A stretch of DNA of 64,000 nt from Streptomyces sp. NBC_00459 (GCF_036013955.1 NZ_CP107903.1:1922001-1986000), one strand, 5' to 3'. Shown: positions 34,570 to 45,236, counted from the stretch's first letter. Notes: a model not told the origin generated them from the sequence alone. A program made the numbers and translations.

Positions 34570-35616
34570 GTGCGTACCGAACGAAACCTCGCCCGTCTGG
34601 ACCGGGTGTTCGCGAGGCTGGACCGTGAACCGGGACGGCCGACCCACATCGATGTGCCGAAGATGAGCCGGCACAGGATCGCGCTTCTCCTCGCGACCCT
34701 GGCCTTCTATCTCGCCACCGTGTGGGCCGTCGTGATCACCTCGTGGCTGGTCCGGCTCGACTGGCAGGTCATGTTCTTCCGGCCCTACCAGCAGTGGCCG
34801 GAGATCCACGCGTTCCTCGACTACTACGTGGTGCTCGGTCAGCGCGGCCCCACCGCCGTGATGATCTCGGCCTGGCTGGGCTGGCGCGCCTGGCGTCAGC
34901 ACACCCTGCGCCCACTGCTCACGTTCGGTGCCGCTCTGTTGCTGCTCAACGTCACGGTCGGTGCCGCCAAGATCGGTATGGGCCGCCTCGGACCGCATTA
35001 CGCGACCACCATCGGCTCGAACGAGATGGGCATGGGCGGGGATATATTTCCCAGCGGTCACACCGCGAACGCAGTGGTGACCTGGGGCATCCTGGCCTAT
35101 CTGGCCTCGACCCCGGGGACCAGGCGCTGGCTGTCCGCGAGTTCGGCACTGATGTCCCTCGGCGTCGGCCTCACCACGGTCTATCTGGGCACGCACTGGC
35201 TGAGCGACGTCATCCTCGGCTGGGTCGCGGGTCTACTGGTCCTGCTGGCGCTGCCGTGGTGCGAGCCGCTGATCACCCGTGCCGAGACCTGGATCCTGGA
35301 CCAGCGCGACCGCAGGCGCGCCCGTGGCCCCAGCACCGCGCCCGCCCCGGCCCGGGTCGGTTCGCCGGCGCTGCTCAAGCCGCACGCAACCGCCGAGGAA
35401 GAGGCCACGGTCCGCGAGAACACCACCCCCGCGGCCCGTTCGTCCCGGGCGCCCGCGCACCCCGCACACCCCGCACATCTGGCCTCGGGCCCGCACGCGA
35501 GCCGCTCGGAGCGCACCCCGGTCACGCCGACCGGCAGCCGCCGCCCACCGCACGCGGACCGCGCCCCGCGTGCCACCGGCAACCCTTCGACCCACCCCCT
35601 GCCCGGCAACGGCTGA
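34570..35616 (+). CDS. PAP2-family membrane phosphatase
   Basis: A 348-residue protein with six membrane helices and the three phosphatase motifs: KIGMGRLGP (variant of KxxxxxxRP), PSGHT and SLGVGLTTVYLGTHWLSDV, with both catalytic His residues present. It probably removes phosphate from a lipid such as undecaprenyl pyrophosphate or phosphatidate. The C-terminal 100 residues are a disordered Pro/Ala/Arg/His tail with HPAHPAHLA repeats. The GTG start (VRTERNLARLDR) has a weak ribosome binding site. The preceding 221 bases are markedly richer in A and T than the rest of the window. Confidence 0.85.
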   Translation: MRTERNLARLDRVFARLDREPGRPTHIDVPKMSRHRIALLLATLAFYLATVWAVVITSWLVRLDWQVMFFRPYQQWPEIHAFLDYYVVLGQRGPTAVMISAWLGWRAWRQHTLRPLLTFGAALLLLNVTVGAAKIGMGRLGPHYATTIGSNEMGMGGDIFPSGHTANAVVTWGILAYLASTPGTRRWLSASSALMSLGVGLTTVYLGTHWLSDVILGWVAGLLVLLALPWCEPLITRAETWILDQRDRRRARGPSTAPAPARVGSPALLKPHATAEEEATVRENTTPAARSSRAPAHPAHPAHLASGPHASRSERTPVTPTGSRRPPHADRAPRATGNPSTHPLPGNG

Positions 35617-35626
35617 GCCGTCGGCC

Positions 35627-35839
35627 TCAGCCCTTCCAGCAGCGCGTCACCCTGCCGCCGGTGACCTCGAAGTTGAGCCGCCCCGACCGGTACTCCATGG
35701 TGATGATCGCCCCGGGCGGCAGTGACCGCACCGCGGACCAGCCGCGCTCCCGGGCGAGCCGCTCGGCCCCCGCCGCATCGAGGCCGACATAACTGTCCGG
35801 ATTGTCCTGGATTTCTTCGGGCCTGGGAATCGATGACAT
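35627..35839 (-). CDS. peptidase inhibitor I78-like small protein
   Basis: A 70-residue protein ending SLPPGAIITMEYRSGRLNFEV then TGGRVTRCWKG. The pattern P-G-x-x-x-T-M-(D/E)-Y-R-x-x-R-L-N-x-E-x ... R-V-x-R-x is that of the I78 inhibitor family, whose members block serine proteases. No signal peptide is visible, so a cytosolic role is as likely. It converges on the PAP2 gene with 10 bases between stops. Confidence 0.65.
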   Translation of the reverse strand: MSSIPRPEEIQDNPDSYVGLDAAGAERLARERGWSAVRSLPPGAIITMEYRSGRLNFEVTGGRVTRCWKG

Positions 35840-36237
35840 GCCCGCCACGGTAGGCGCCCACCGACAGCCGGGGAAGGCCGGACCCCGGCACCACGCATCA
35901 CTCCGTACGACTCCGGTCACGCTTCCGTCACAGGATGGCACCGCCTTCTTCGAGCGACAGTCATCACGCGCACGGCTTACGCGAGGCCGGTCACCCATAC
36001 TTCCGACAGCCATTCGAACGTAATTCGCCGACTCTTCGCGAGCCCCCATAAACCCCGTTCGCGATCGCCGAAAGAGCGACTCGGGGACGGTGAATTGCAC
36101 CGGCATCCCCCGCCCCGACGCCTTACGTGCTTCCTACATACGTCATACGTGCTGATGCCACGCGTCTCGGCCGCCCACCCGGCGACAGAACGTATAAAAC
36201 ACCCACGACTTCCCCACATAATCTACGCATCACATCT
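35840..36237. other. 398-bp intergenic region
   Basis: It separates the I78-like gene's start from the end of the WYL regulator gene on the same strand. It contains another TCACCCATAC copy near 35992 (compare 28894), the near-palindrome TTCGAACGTAATTCG near 36014 and a TACATACGTCATACGTG stretch near 36136. No gene is visible. Confidence 0.4.
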
Positions 36238-37236
36238 TCACGACAGCTCCTCCGAGCTGCTCCGGGTACGCGGCGATCGCTCCACCGCGCGAGACAGCCG
36301 GTCCCGGGAGGCACTGATCACGTCGACGAGTTCCGCGGGCTCCAGTACCTCGAACTCGAAACCCATCAGCATGACGTGGATGACCATCACGTCGAGGCTC
36401 GCGGCCCCGGTGCGCAGCAGACAGGCCCCTTCGCCGTCCGGCTCCAGCGTTCCGGCGGAGGGCGAGATCCGCTCCGCGGCCTCCGCGAGGGGCACCAGCA
36501 ACCGGACGACGGCATGCGAGGCGTACGCGCGCGTGGAGACGCCTCGGGAGACATAGGCGGCGAGATCGTCCGCAGGCGGCGTACGAGAGGCGAAGCGCGG
36601 TCCGTGCGGCGGCTTCGGCGTGATGCGGTCCACCCGGAACGTACGCCAGTCGGCGCGGTCGACGTCCCAGGCAACCAGGTACCAGCGCCGCTCGGTGCAC
36701 ACCAGGCGGTGCGGTTCGACGGTACGGCGGGACACGGATCCCTCGTGTGCCCGGTACTCGAAGCGCAGCAGCTCCGCGTCCCGGCAGAGGTGGGCGAGTT
36801 CGGTGAGGACGGCCGGGTCGACGGCGGAGGGCTGCGGCCCCCGCAGCATCGGCACGGTGAAGGCGTTCAGGGCCCCGACCCGTCGGCGGAGCCGGTCGGG
36901 CAGCACCTGTTCGAGCTTGGCCAGTGCCCGTACGGAGGTCTCGCCGATGCCCTCGATGCCCTGTCCGGCGGCGGTCCGCAACCCGACGGCGACGGCGACC
37001 GCCTCGTCGTCGTCCAGCAGCAGCGGCGGCAACTCGGCCCCGGCGCCGAGCCGGTAGCCGCCGCCGGTGCCCGGACTGGCGTCCACGGGATAGCCCAGCT
37101 CGCGCAGCCGGTCCACGTCCCGGCGGACGGTACGCGCGGTCACACCGAGGCGGTCCGCCAGGTCGGGGCCGGACCACTCACGATGAGCCTGAAGCAGCGA
37201 GAGCAGGCGAAGCAGCCGTGCCGAGGTCTCCAACAT
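36238..37236 (-). CDS. HTH/WYL-domain transcriptional regulator
   Basis: A 332-residue YafY/PafC-type regulator: N-terminal winged helix (1-60) with RLLRLLSLLQAHREWSGPDL and VTARTVRRDVDRLRELGYPV, a WYL domain (about 140-210) with RRTVEPHRLVCTERRWYLVAWDVDRADWRTFRVDRI, and a C-terminal WCX extension. WYL domains bind nucleotides or nucleic acid ends and often sense DNA damage or metabolites. The ATG at 37236 is clear; there is no linked target gene except the ABC system 47 bases upstream on the same strand. Confidence 0.88.
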   Translation of the reverse strand: MLETSARLLRLLSLLQAHREWSGPDLADRLGVTARTVRRDVDRLRELGYPVDASPGTGGGYRLGAGAELPPLLLDDDEAVAVAVGLRTAAGQGIEGIGETSVRALAKLEQVLPDRLRRRVGALNAFTVPMLRGPQPSAVDPAVLTELAHLCRDAELLRFEYRAHEGSVSRRTVEPHRLVCTERRWYLVAWDVDRADWRTFRVDRITPKPPHGPRFASRTPPADDLAAYVSRGVSTRAYASHAVVRLLVPLAEAAERISPSAGTLEPDGEGACLLRTGAASLDVMVIHVMLMGFEFEVLEPAELVDVISASRDRLSRAVERSPRTRSSSEELS

Positions 37237-37282
37237 GGGAGCGAGTCTGCCAGCGGTCGCGGACAGCCACTGTCCTCAAGGG

Positions 37283-38596
37283 TCAAGGCCGGTAGGCAAG
37301 CTGCGGTACGTCGAAGCAGTCGGCGTTCATGTCCCGCTGCGAGACCCAACCCCTCCCGTCCTGCCACCGCGCCACCGACAGACATGTCCGGCGCGTCCTG
37401 GGCGGTTCGCTCAGCCGCTCGAACCGCACCGGAATCAGCAGACCGTCCGCCGTGTAACCGTCGCTGCGGTTCATGAATTCGTCGACACACGCGCGCGTGA
37501 CGCCCGTTCCGGCTTCCGCACAGGCCCGGGCGGCCTCCGTGAACCACTTCGCCGCCGCCCACCCCTCCAGCTGCCACTGCGAGTGCGTGCCGAGCTTCTC
37601 GGTGCCGTCGCGGAACTCCCGTACGGCCGCCTGGTCCGTGTCCTCGTAGTTGCGGCTCGACCCGGTCGCCCACAGGGCGTTGCGGCACCGCGGGGAGTCC
37701 TTGTAGTCCTCGGGGACGGTGGAGGTCCAGTTCTGTACGTTCGTCACCTTGGCGGTGATCTCGGCCCCGACCTCGTCCATCGCCTCGCACAGTCGCGCGT
37801 TGCCGTGCGTGTCGAGTGCGTCGAGGACGAGGTCGGCGCCCTGCTCCTTCAGGTCGGCCGCCGCCGCGCGGAAGTTGGGCAGCGCGAAGTCGACCTCCTC
37901 GGTGACCACGTCGTAGCCCTCGGCCTTCAGCCCCCGGACGACCAGCCGGGCGTACGCGGCCGAGGCGGCCTGGTTGTACGAGACGACGGCGGCCGTTCGG
38001 GCACCGTGCTCACGCGCGAAGTACCGGTAGACCTCCGTGCCGCCGTACAACTGCCCGCCCCAGCCCGGGGTGCCGTTCCGGGGCGCGAGGCTGCCGTAGA
38101 TGCCGTACAGGTGCGGGTAGGTGTCGTAGGCCGCGCCGATGGGCTGGCCGCCGATGTCGGGCACGCGCGCGTGGGAGACGCGGGAGGCGCCCGCGTAGTC
38201 GAGGGCGGTGGTCGCGACCAGGGCGACGACTGTGTCCGCGCCGTTCTCACCGTTCTCGCCGATCAGCCGGTGCACGCACTCGTTGTTGCCGACGCCGCTG
38301 CCGCCGTCGTCGCACAGCCGGACCTCGACCGGGCGGCCGTCGATGCCCCCGCGCGCGTTGAGCCGCTCGAACCAGGCCTTCGCGCCGTCGCGCGGGCCGG
38401 TGAAGGCGGCGGCGCCGACCGGGCTGGTGGCGCTGGTGATGATGCCGACGCGGATGGGTGTCGTACCGCCCGACGGTGTCGCCGAGGCACCGCGGTGCTC
38501 GAAGTCGCTCTCCGGGAGACGGCTGCCGCAGGCCGCGCTCAGCAGGAGCAGCAGTCCCAGGGCGGCCGACTCAACAGCCCGGAGCCGTCGACCCAT
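37283..38596 (-). CDS. branched-chain-amino-acid-type ABC substrate-binding lipoprotein
   Basis: A 437-residue lipoprotein (lipobox LLSAAC, Cys23) of the family-6 periplasmic binding fold: VGIITSATSPVGAAAFTGPRDGAKAWFERLNARGGIDG is split over the first strand and helix, and later DVVTEEVDFALPNFRAAAADLKEQGADLVL. Such proteins bind branched-chain amino acids, amides or urea. It diverges from the fused permease/ATPase genes that start at 39767 and overlaps the small lipoprotein gene by 26 bases, forming a two-gene operon. Confidence 0.87.
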   Translation of the reverse strand: MGRRLRAVESAALGLLLLLSAACGSRLPESDFEHRGASATPSGGTTPIRVGIITSATSPVGAAAFTGPRDGAKAWFERLNARGGIDGRPVEVRLCDDGGSGVGNNECVHRLIGENGENGADTVVALVATTALDYAGASRVSHARVPDIGGQPIGAAYDTYPHLYGIYGSLAPRNGTPGWGGQLYGGTEVYRYFAREHGARTAAVVSYNQAASAAYARLVVRGLKAEGYDVVTEEVDFALPNFRAAAADLKEQGADLVLDALDTHGNARLCEAMDEVGAEITAKVTNVQNWTSTVPEDYKDSPRCRNALWATGSSRNYEDTDQAAVREFRDGTEKLGTHSQWQLEGWAAAKWFTEAARACAEAGTGVTRACVDEFMNRSDGYTADGLLIPVRFERLSEPPRTRRTCLSVARWQDGRGWVSQRDMNADCFDVPQLAYRP

Positions 38597-39140
38597 TGCC
38601 GCTCAGCCCGACCAGCGCGCAGAGCGTGTTGAGGGAGACCTTCCAGGTGCCGTCCTGTTCGACGGCGGTGCCGGACGCGTTGGGCAGCGCCGTGGCGCCG
38701 TCGAGGAGGAGCGCGTAGTTCACGCTCGCGGCGGTCGGCGAGTTGAACTCGACGTCGGCGACCTTTGCCTCGACCTGTCCGCCCCGCTGGTCACCGCTGA
38801 ACGCCTGGAGCAGCGGTCCCAGCTTGTCGCCGTTCTCCAGGACGGCCTGCTTGTCCTTGAGGGAGACGGCCGGGTCGAAGAACTTCACCCAGTTCTGCCG
38901 GATCTCCTTCTCGGCGGCGACGGGGTCGGCCGGACCGTCGCCGCTCGGCTGCGCGGAGGTCTCCGCCGGTTCCGCCGGTTCCGTGGCGGCCGAAGGGGTG
39001 GGGGATCCCGCGTCGCCGCCGGCTCCCCCGCCGTCGTCGCTGCACGCCGCGAGGGCCGGGCCGAGGAAGAGCAGCAGGGCGGCCGTGATCGCCGTACCCC
39101 GCCGTGTGTTCCCCCGCCTGAGGTCGCTCCCGAGAACCAT
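38571..39140 (-). CDS. small lipoprotein, MTB12-like C-terminal domain
   Basis: A 189-residue lipoprotein with lipobox GPALAAC, a Thr/Pro/Ala linker and a domain IRQNWVKFFDPAVSLKDKQAVLENG ... VSLNTLCALVGLSG that resembles the C-terminal domain of mycobacterial low-molecular-weight antigen MTB12. Function is unknown. It is the first gene of the operon with the substrate-binding protein. Start uncertain: ATG at 39140 or GTG three codons upstream. Confidence 0.7.
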   Translation of the reverse strand: MVLGSDLRRGNTRRGTAITAALLLFLGPALAACSDDGGGAGGDAGSPTPSAATEPAEPAETSAQPSGDGPADPVAAEKEIRQNWVKFFDPAVSLKDKQAVLENGDKLGPLLQAFSGDQRGGQVEAKVADVEFNSPTAASVNYALLLDGATALPNASGTAVEQDGTWKVSLNTLCALVGLSGNGSTAPGC

Positions 39141-39274
39141 CTGGCTCACCACCGGGTGTCGGTCCGGGCCATGGGTGCCCGGAGCTTTCAGGGTCGACCG
39201 ACAGCAGGCATAGTGCAAGCCATTGGCCGGCTTGGACGGACACAGCCAGGACACACGACGTGTGGGAGCCAAGA

Positions 39275-39763
39275 ATGCAGACAGCTCGGTCAGCTCGATC
39301 GGCTCGACTGCGGACCGCGCATCCCGTCCTCTGGACGGGCTGGGCCGTGCTGGCGGCGGGCGCGGTGCTGTGCGTGCTCGGCTGGTACGGCGTCTCGGGC
39401 GAGCGGTTCGCCGAACGACAGCTGCCCTACCTGGCGTCCTGCACGGTGCCCGGCGCGGCACTGATCGTCGCGGGCGCCGTCCTCCTCGCCCACGGCCGCG
39501 AGGCGCTCGCCGCAGCCCGCGTGGAGGAGCTGTACGGCCTTCTGGTGGCCGCCGAGCCCGCGGAGGCCGCCGGAGAGCCGGTCACCGCTCCCGTGGCCGT
39601 CAGCGGCCGTCTGCTGATGGTCCCGGGCGGGACCCTCTGGCACCGCGCGGACTGCCCGCTGGTCGCCGGGAAGCCGGAGGCGGTACCCGTGGACGGCAAA
39701 CTCCTGGCCACCGGCGAACTGGCCCCCTGCCCGATCTGCGAGCCGGACTCGGCGGACGGCTGA
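39275..39763 (+). CDS. small membrane protein with Cys/His motif, ABC-operon member
   Basis: A 162-residue protein with two membrane helices (about 20-42 and 55-76) and a cytosolic tail that contains LWHRADCPLV and LAPCPICEPD. The H-x3-C ... C-x2-C arrangement suggests a small metal site. It precedes the fused permease gene by three bases, so it is probably an accessory subunit of this transporter. GGGAG precedes the ATG. Confidence 0.7.
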   Translation: MQTARSARSARLRTAHPVLWTGWAVLAAGAVLCVLGWYGVSGERFAERQLPYLASCTVPGAALIVAGAVLLAHGREALAAARVEELYGLLVAAEPAEAAGEPVTAPVAVSGRLLMVPGGTLWHRADCPLVAGKPEAVPVDGKLLATGELAPCPICEPDSADG

Positions 39764-39766
39764 CCG

Positions 39767-42400
39767 ATGTCCTCCCTGACGTACGACCTCACCCTCGCGG
39801 GTCTCTCGGTCGGCAGCACGGCGGCGCTCACCGGGATCGGTCTGATCGTCACGTACCGCGCGACCGGCGTGCTGAACTTCGCGCACGGCGCGATCGCGAT
39901 GGTGTGCGCGTACGCGCTGCGGCAGTGCACGGTCGAGTGGGGCTGGCCGCTGTGGCTGGGGTCGCTGGTAACGCTGTTCGTGCTGGCCCCGGCCATCGGC
40001 ATCGCCCTGGAGCGGTTCGTGTTCCGGCCGCTCGCCGTCCTGGGCGGCGGTCCGGCGCGGACCCTGGTCGCGTCGATCGGCGTGTTCGTGCTGCTGGTGG
40101 GCGGGGCCGCGCTGGTGTGGGGGCCGGGGGCGCGGGCGGACGCGCCGGAGCTCGTGTCGGCGGATCCGTGGGGGCAGCTGGCGGTGGCGCTGGTCCTGGC
40201 GGCGGTCGTGGGCGCGGTCACGCGGTGGACGCGGTTCGGGCGGGAGCTGCGCGCTGTGGTCGACGACCGGCGGCTCGCGGTGCTGAACGGCATCGACGCG
40301 GACCGGGTGGCCGCGGCGGGCTGGGCGTTCGGCTCGTTCACCGCGGGCCTGACGGGCGTCCTGCTGGCTCCGTACGTGCGGCTGGACCCGTACGGCATGC
40401 CGCTGCTGGTGATGGAGGTGGTGGCCGTCGCCGTGGCCGCCCGGATGCGCAGTCTGCCGGTGGCGGTACTGGTGGCCCTGGGTGTCGGGGTCGCCCAGAG
40501 CCAGCTGACCCGTGTGCATCCGGCGGGCTGGGCGCAACCGTTGCTCCAGGCCGTCGGCGCCAACCTCTTCGTGGTCGCGCTGCTGGTCGCTGCCCTGGTG
40601 CTGCCGGGGATCGGCACGCGCGACGCGATCGCGCGCGGGGCCACGGTCCGCGTACCGACCCCGCCGGGCGCGTGGATCGTAGCGGCGGTGCTGTTCCTGC
40701 TCCCACTGGGGTTCGCGGGCCCGGACCTGCACACGACGGTCCAGGTGCCGGCGCTGGGCGTGGTGCTGTTGTCCCTGGTGGTGGTGAGCGGCCGGGGCGG
40801 CCAGATCTCACTGGGCCAGGCCGCGTACGCGGGTCTGGGTGCCCTCTTCACGGCTCTGCTGGCGGCGGGCCGCTTCCCGGGCCTGCCCCGCCTGCCGGAA
40901 CTGGCCGCGCTGGCCCTGGCGGTGTTCCTGGTGGCTCCCCTGGGCCTGTTGACGGGCTGGCCGGCGATCCGCCGCCACGGGCTGGCACTGGCGCTGGCCA
41001 CGTTCGCGGTGGGCGTCGGGGTGAGCCGCTTCGTCCTCGCCCAGCCGTACGCCGTCTCGGGCCTGACCGTGCGCCGTCCGGCGGGCTTCGAGGGCGACCG
41101 CGCGTACTACGTCCTGGAGCTGGTCCTCCTGGCAGGCGCCTTGCTGGCGACGCGCCTCCTGCGGACGGGCCGTACGGGCCGGGCCCTGGCCGCGATGCGG
41201 GACCACGAGTCGGGCGCGTCGGCGGCGGGAGTGCGGGTCCCGTCCCTGAAGCTGCTGGCCTTCGTCGCGGGCGCCGCCCTGGCCGCTCTGGGCGGTGCCC
41301 TGCTCACGATGGGCCTGCGCGCCTTCGACCCCGGCGCGTTCGACCCCGTACGGGGGCTGCTGTGGTTCGCCGCGGTGGTGGTCCTGGGCGCCGACAGCAC
41401 CCTGGGCGCGCTGGCTGCCGCGGCGCTGCTGGTGGGACTGGACGCGGGGGCACGGGGTGGGGTGGCGGCGGCCCTGATCGGCGTCCTGGCGGTTCTGGTG
41501 GGCCGGTTCCCGGGCGGCCCGTACGAGGCCCTGCGCGCGGCGACGAGACGGCTGCGACCTGGGCGGGGTGCGCGGCTGACGCCCCTGGGGGTCGCCGTAC
41601 GTGAGCGGCTGCGGGGCGAGAGCCCGCGACCGACCGCCGCTCCGCCTCCCGCGCCCATTACCCGGACCGCCCCACCAAAGGGCTCCCCCTCCCCCGCCCC
41701 GCTCCTGCGCGCGCGTGGCCTGCACGTCCGCTACGGCGGCTTCGCCGCGCTCGACGGGGTGGATCTCGATCTCCGGCCGGGCCGGATCACCGCGGTCGTG
41801 GGGCCCAACGGCGCCGGGAAGAGCACCCTGTTCCACTGTCTCGCCGGAAGTGTGCGTCCGACGCGCGGGAAGGTGTTCTTCGGGGCGCGGGACGTCACAC
41901 GGCTCGCCGCCCATGCCCGTACCCGCCTGGGAATCGCGCGGACCTTCCAGCGACTGGCCGTCTTCCCGTCGCTGACCGTGGCCGAGAACGTCCGCGTGGG
42001 CGCCGAACAGGGCTGTGCATCCGATGTGTCCGATCCGGCGGCGGCCGAGCGGGCGTTGCGGCTCCTCGCGCTCGACGGAGCGGTACGGGCACTGCCCGCC
42101 GCCGGCCTGCCGACGGGCACCCTGCGCCGCGTCGAGCTGGCCCGCGCACTCGCCGGAGGTCCGCGCGTCCTGCTCCTCGACGAACCCGCCGCCGGTCTCG
42201 ACACCGCCGAAGTCACCGCGCTGACCCGGGTACTGCGTGCCCTCGCCGCCGACGGCACCGCCCTGCTCGTCGTCGAGCACGACCTCGACCTGGTCGCCGA
42301 CCTGGCAGACGAGGTCCACGTCCTGACGGCGGGCCGGATCGTCGCGTCCGGGCCGCCCGGCCCGGTCCTCGCCGCCCTGGAAGCGACGGTGGGCCGATGA
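39767..42400 (+). CDS. fused LivH-LivM-LivG ABC transporter protein
   Basis: An 877-residue fusion of three proteins that are normally separate. Residues 1-290 are a LivH-type permease (SVGSTAALTGIGLIVTYR, NFAHGAIAM), 300-600 a LivM-type permease (GQISLGQAAYAGLGALF, EAA-like RTGRALAAMRDHESGASAAG), and 645-877 an LivG-type ATPase with Walker A GPNGAGKST, Walker B VLLLDEP and a degenerate signature LPTGTLRRVELARAL. It should import branched-chain amino acids or similar compounds with the divergent binding protein. The stop overlaps the LivF-like gene by ATGA. Confidence 0.88.
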   Translation: MSSLTYDLTLAGLSVGSTAALTGIGLIVTYRATGVLNFAHGAIAMVCAYALRQCTVEWGWPLWLGSLVTLFVLAPAIGIALERFVFRPLAVLGGGPARTLVASIGVFVLLVGGAALVWGPGARADAPELVSADPWGQLAVALVLAAVVGAVTRWTRFGRELRAVVDDRRLAVLNGIDADRVAAAGWAFGSFTAGLTGVLLAPYVRLDPYGMPLLVMEVVAVAVAARMRSLPVAVLVALGVGVAQSQLTRVHPAGWAQPLLQAVGANLFVVALLVAALVLPGIGTRDAIARGATVRVPTPPGAWIVAAVLFLLPLGFAGPDLHTTVQVPALGVVLLSLVVVSGRGGQISLGQAAYAGLGALFTALLAAGRFPGLPRLPELAALALAVFLVAPLGLLTGWPAIRRHGLALALATFAVGVGVSRFVLAQPYAVSGLTVRRPAGFEGDRAYYVLELVLLAGALLATRLLRTGRTGRALAAMRDHESGASAAGVRVPSLKLLAFVAGAALAALGGALLTMGLRAFDPGAFDPVRGLLWFAAVVVLGADSTLGALAAAALLVGLDAGARGGVAAALIGVLAVLVGRFPGGPYEALRAATRRLRPGRGARLTPLGVAVRERLRGESPRPTAAPPPAPITRTAPPKGSPSPAPLLRARGLHVRYGGFAALDGVDLDLRPGRITAVVGPNGAGKSTLFHCLAGSVRPTRGKVFFGARDVTRLAAHARTRLGIARTFQRLAVFPSLTVAENVRVGAEQGCASDVSDPAAAERALRLLALDGAVRALPAAGLPTGTLRRVELARALAGGPRVLLLDEPAAGLDTAEVTALTRVLRALAADGTALLVVEHDLDLVADLADEVHVLTAGRIVASGPPGPVLAALEATVGR

Positions 42401-43044
42401 CCCTCTCCCTGCGGCACGCGCGCGTGCGGTACGGCCCGTTGGAGGCCCTGCACGGCGTCTCCCTCACCGCCCCCGGTCAGGGCATCACCGTCCTGCTGGG
42501 CCGCAACGGCTCCGGCCGTACGACCGCCCTGCGCGCCCTCGCCGGAGCGGTTCCGCTGTCCGGGGGCGCGGTGGTGTGGGACGGGGTCGACGTGACCCGT
42601 GTGCCGGCGTACGAGCGGGCCAGACGCGGTCTGTGCCTGGTACCGGAGCGGCAGGCCGTGTTCGGGTCGCTGACCGTCCGGGAGAACCTGGAGCTGGGGC
42701 CGGGCGGTCCCGCCCCCGCGCTCGACGCCTACCCGCGGTTGGAACCCCTGCTGCCGCGCCGTGCCGGCACCCTCTCCGGCGGTGAGCAGCGCATGCTCGC
42801 GCTCTCCCGCGTCCTGTCGGCACGCGCGCGTGTGGTGCTCGTCGACGAACCCGCGCAGGGCATGTCACCGGCGGTCGCGGCCCGCACGTACGAACTGCTG
42901 AGTGCGCTGGACGGCTGTGTGATCCTCGCCGAGCAGCGGTTGCCGCCCGCCCTGCACGGCCGCCGGGCTCTCGTGTACGAACTCCGCCGGGGTGCTGTCG
43001 TGTTCAGCGGGGAGGCGGCCGAACTGGCCGGGCCCTCGCCATGA
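42397..43044 (+). CDS. LivF-like ABC ATPase with Arg in Walker A
   Basis: A 215-residue ATPase, slightly shorter than usual LivF proteins (about 235). It has the signature LSGGEQRMLALSRVLS, Walker B VVLVDEPAQG and the switch region LAEQRL (His replaced by Arg/Leu-type residues). The Walker A reads GRNGSGRTT, with Arg41 where the invariant Lys should be, and the His-switch position is not obvious. It may be the weaker half of an asymmetric ATPase pair with the LivG domain of the fusion protein. Confidence 0.85.
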   Translation: MTLSLRHARVRYGPLEALHGVSLTAPGQGITVLLGRNGSGRTTALRALAGAVPLSGGAVVWDGVDVTRVPAYERARRGLCLVPERQAVFGSLTVRENLELGPGGPAPALDAYPRLEPLLPRRAGTLSGGEQRMLALSRVLSARARVVLVDEPAQGMSPAVAARTYELLSALDGCVILAEQRLPPALHGRRALVYELRRGAVVFSGEAAELAGPSP

Positions 43045-43072
43045 CCGGCGGTCGGACGACCTCATGGGAAGC

Positions 43073-43110
43073 CGGTGCCCCACCCGGTCCGAGGACCGGA
43101 TGGGGCACCG
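43073..43110. terminator. bidirectional terminator
   Basis: A 16-bp stem with one mismatch (43073-43088 with 43095-43110) lies between the convergent LivF-like and Rpf-like genes. Confidence 0.85.
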
Positions 43111-43132
43111 TGCCCGAAGCAGGGGGAGCTGC

Positions 43133-44385
<1,253 letters not shown>

Positions 44386-45159
44386 GTGCCGCGCATGCTC
44401 GATGTCAGCGACGAGGTCCGCGCCGAGATCGGCGACGAAGAAGCCGACCGGCTGCTCGCCGGCGACAACGCCCCGGGCAGTTACGACTGCACGTCCTGTC
44501 GCACGCCGGGCGACTCCGCCCAGGAGCGCACCAGCACCGTCCTCTTCATCGGGGACGAGACCGCCGTCCTCGCCTTCGCCCATGCGGGCTGCCTGCCTTC
44601 GCAGGTCGTCCAGGTCACCGAGGAGCAGCTCCAGGGCGCGGTCCGCTCCATCAACGCCGACGAGGAGGCCCCGATGGCCGCACCCGAGCAAGCCGTACTG
44701 GGCATCACCAGTGGACTGGTCCTGATCGAGGGCGAGTTGCACCCCGCCCTGGTCGTCGAGCCGACCGCCCCGATCGTCCGCCCCGGCGCGACCGGCGCCG
44801 GCGACGACTTCCTGCCGCTCCTCATCGAGCAGGGCTTCATGCCGCTGACCGAGCTGACGGAGGTGCCGCCCGTACTGCACGGCTGGTCGGTGCTGCTCGC
44901 GGCGGGGCAGTTGCACGCCGTACTCCAGCCGGGCCCGAACGGCGGCTCCGCGGTGGCCTGGTGGCAGGCGCACCAGCCGCTCCAGGTCACCGAGAGCTGG
45001 CGCGCCGCCGCCAACAAGCACCAGCAGGTACTGATGTTCGCGGCGCCGGTCGGCTCGATCGGCCGCCAGCCCCGCGAGGACCTGCTGCGAGACGCGCTGG
45101 ACAAGGCGGCGGGGATCGGCAAGCTGGTCGCCAGCGCGTTGCCGCTGGCGGGGACGTGA
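44386..45159 (+). CDS. conserved Streptomyces protein of unknown function
   Basis: A 257-residue soluble protein starting VPRMLDVSDEVRAEIGDEEA, with YDCTSCRTPGDSAQE (a C-x2-C pair) and later ELHPALVVEPTAPIVRPG and AVAWWQAHQPLQV. No membrane segment or known catalytic motif is visible. The GTG at 44386 was chosen for the GAGGGAG six bases upstream; a longer in-frame form to 44200 is unlikely. I do not recognise a function. Confidence 0.7.
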   Translation: MPRMLDVSDEVRAEIGDEEADRLLAGDNAPGSYDCTSCRTPGDSAQERTSTVLFIGDETAVLAFAHAGCLPSQVVQVTEEQLQGAVRSINADEEAPMAAPEQAVLGITSGLVLIEGELHPALVVEPTAPIVRPGATGAGDDFLPLLIEQGFMPLTELTEVPPVLHGWSVLLAAGQLHAVLQPGPNGGSAVAWWQAHQPLQVTESWRAAANKHQQVLMFAAPVGSIGRQPREDLLRDALDKAAGIGKLVASALPLAGT

Positions 45160-45236
45160 GCGCGTCGCCTCCGGCGGGGACGCGGGCGCCTTAGGCCGGC
45201 AGTGGTTCGGCTTGTTGGCGACTCACGGTTGAATGT

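Noticed and set aside
36000..36020. LexA box in TTCGAACGTAATTCG
   Set aside because: Spacing and the second half do not fit the TCGAAC-N4-GTTCGA consensus, and the adjacent genes are not SOS genes.
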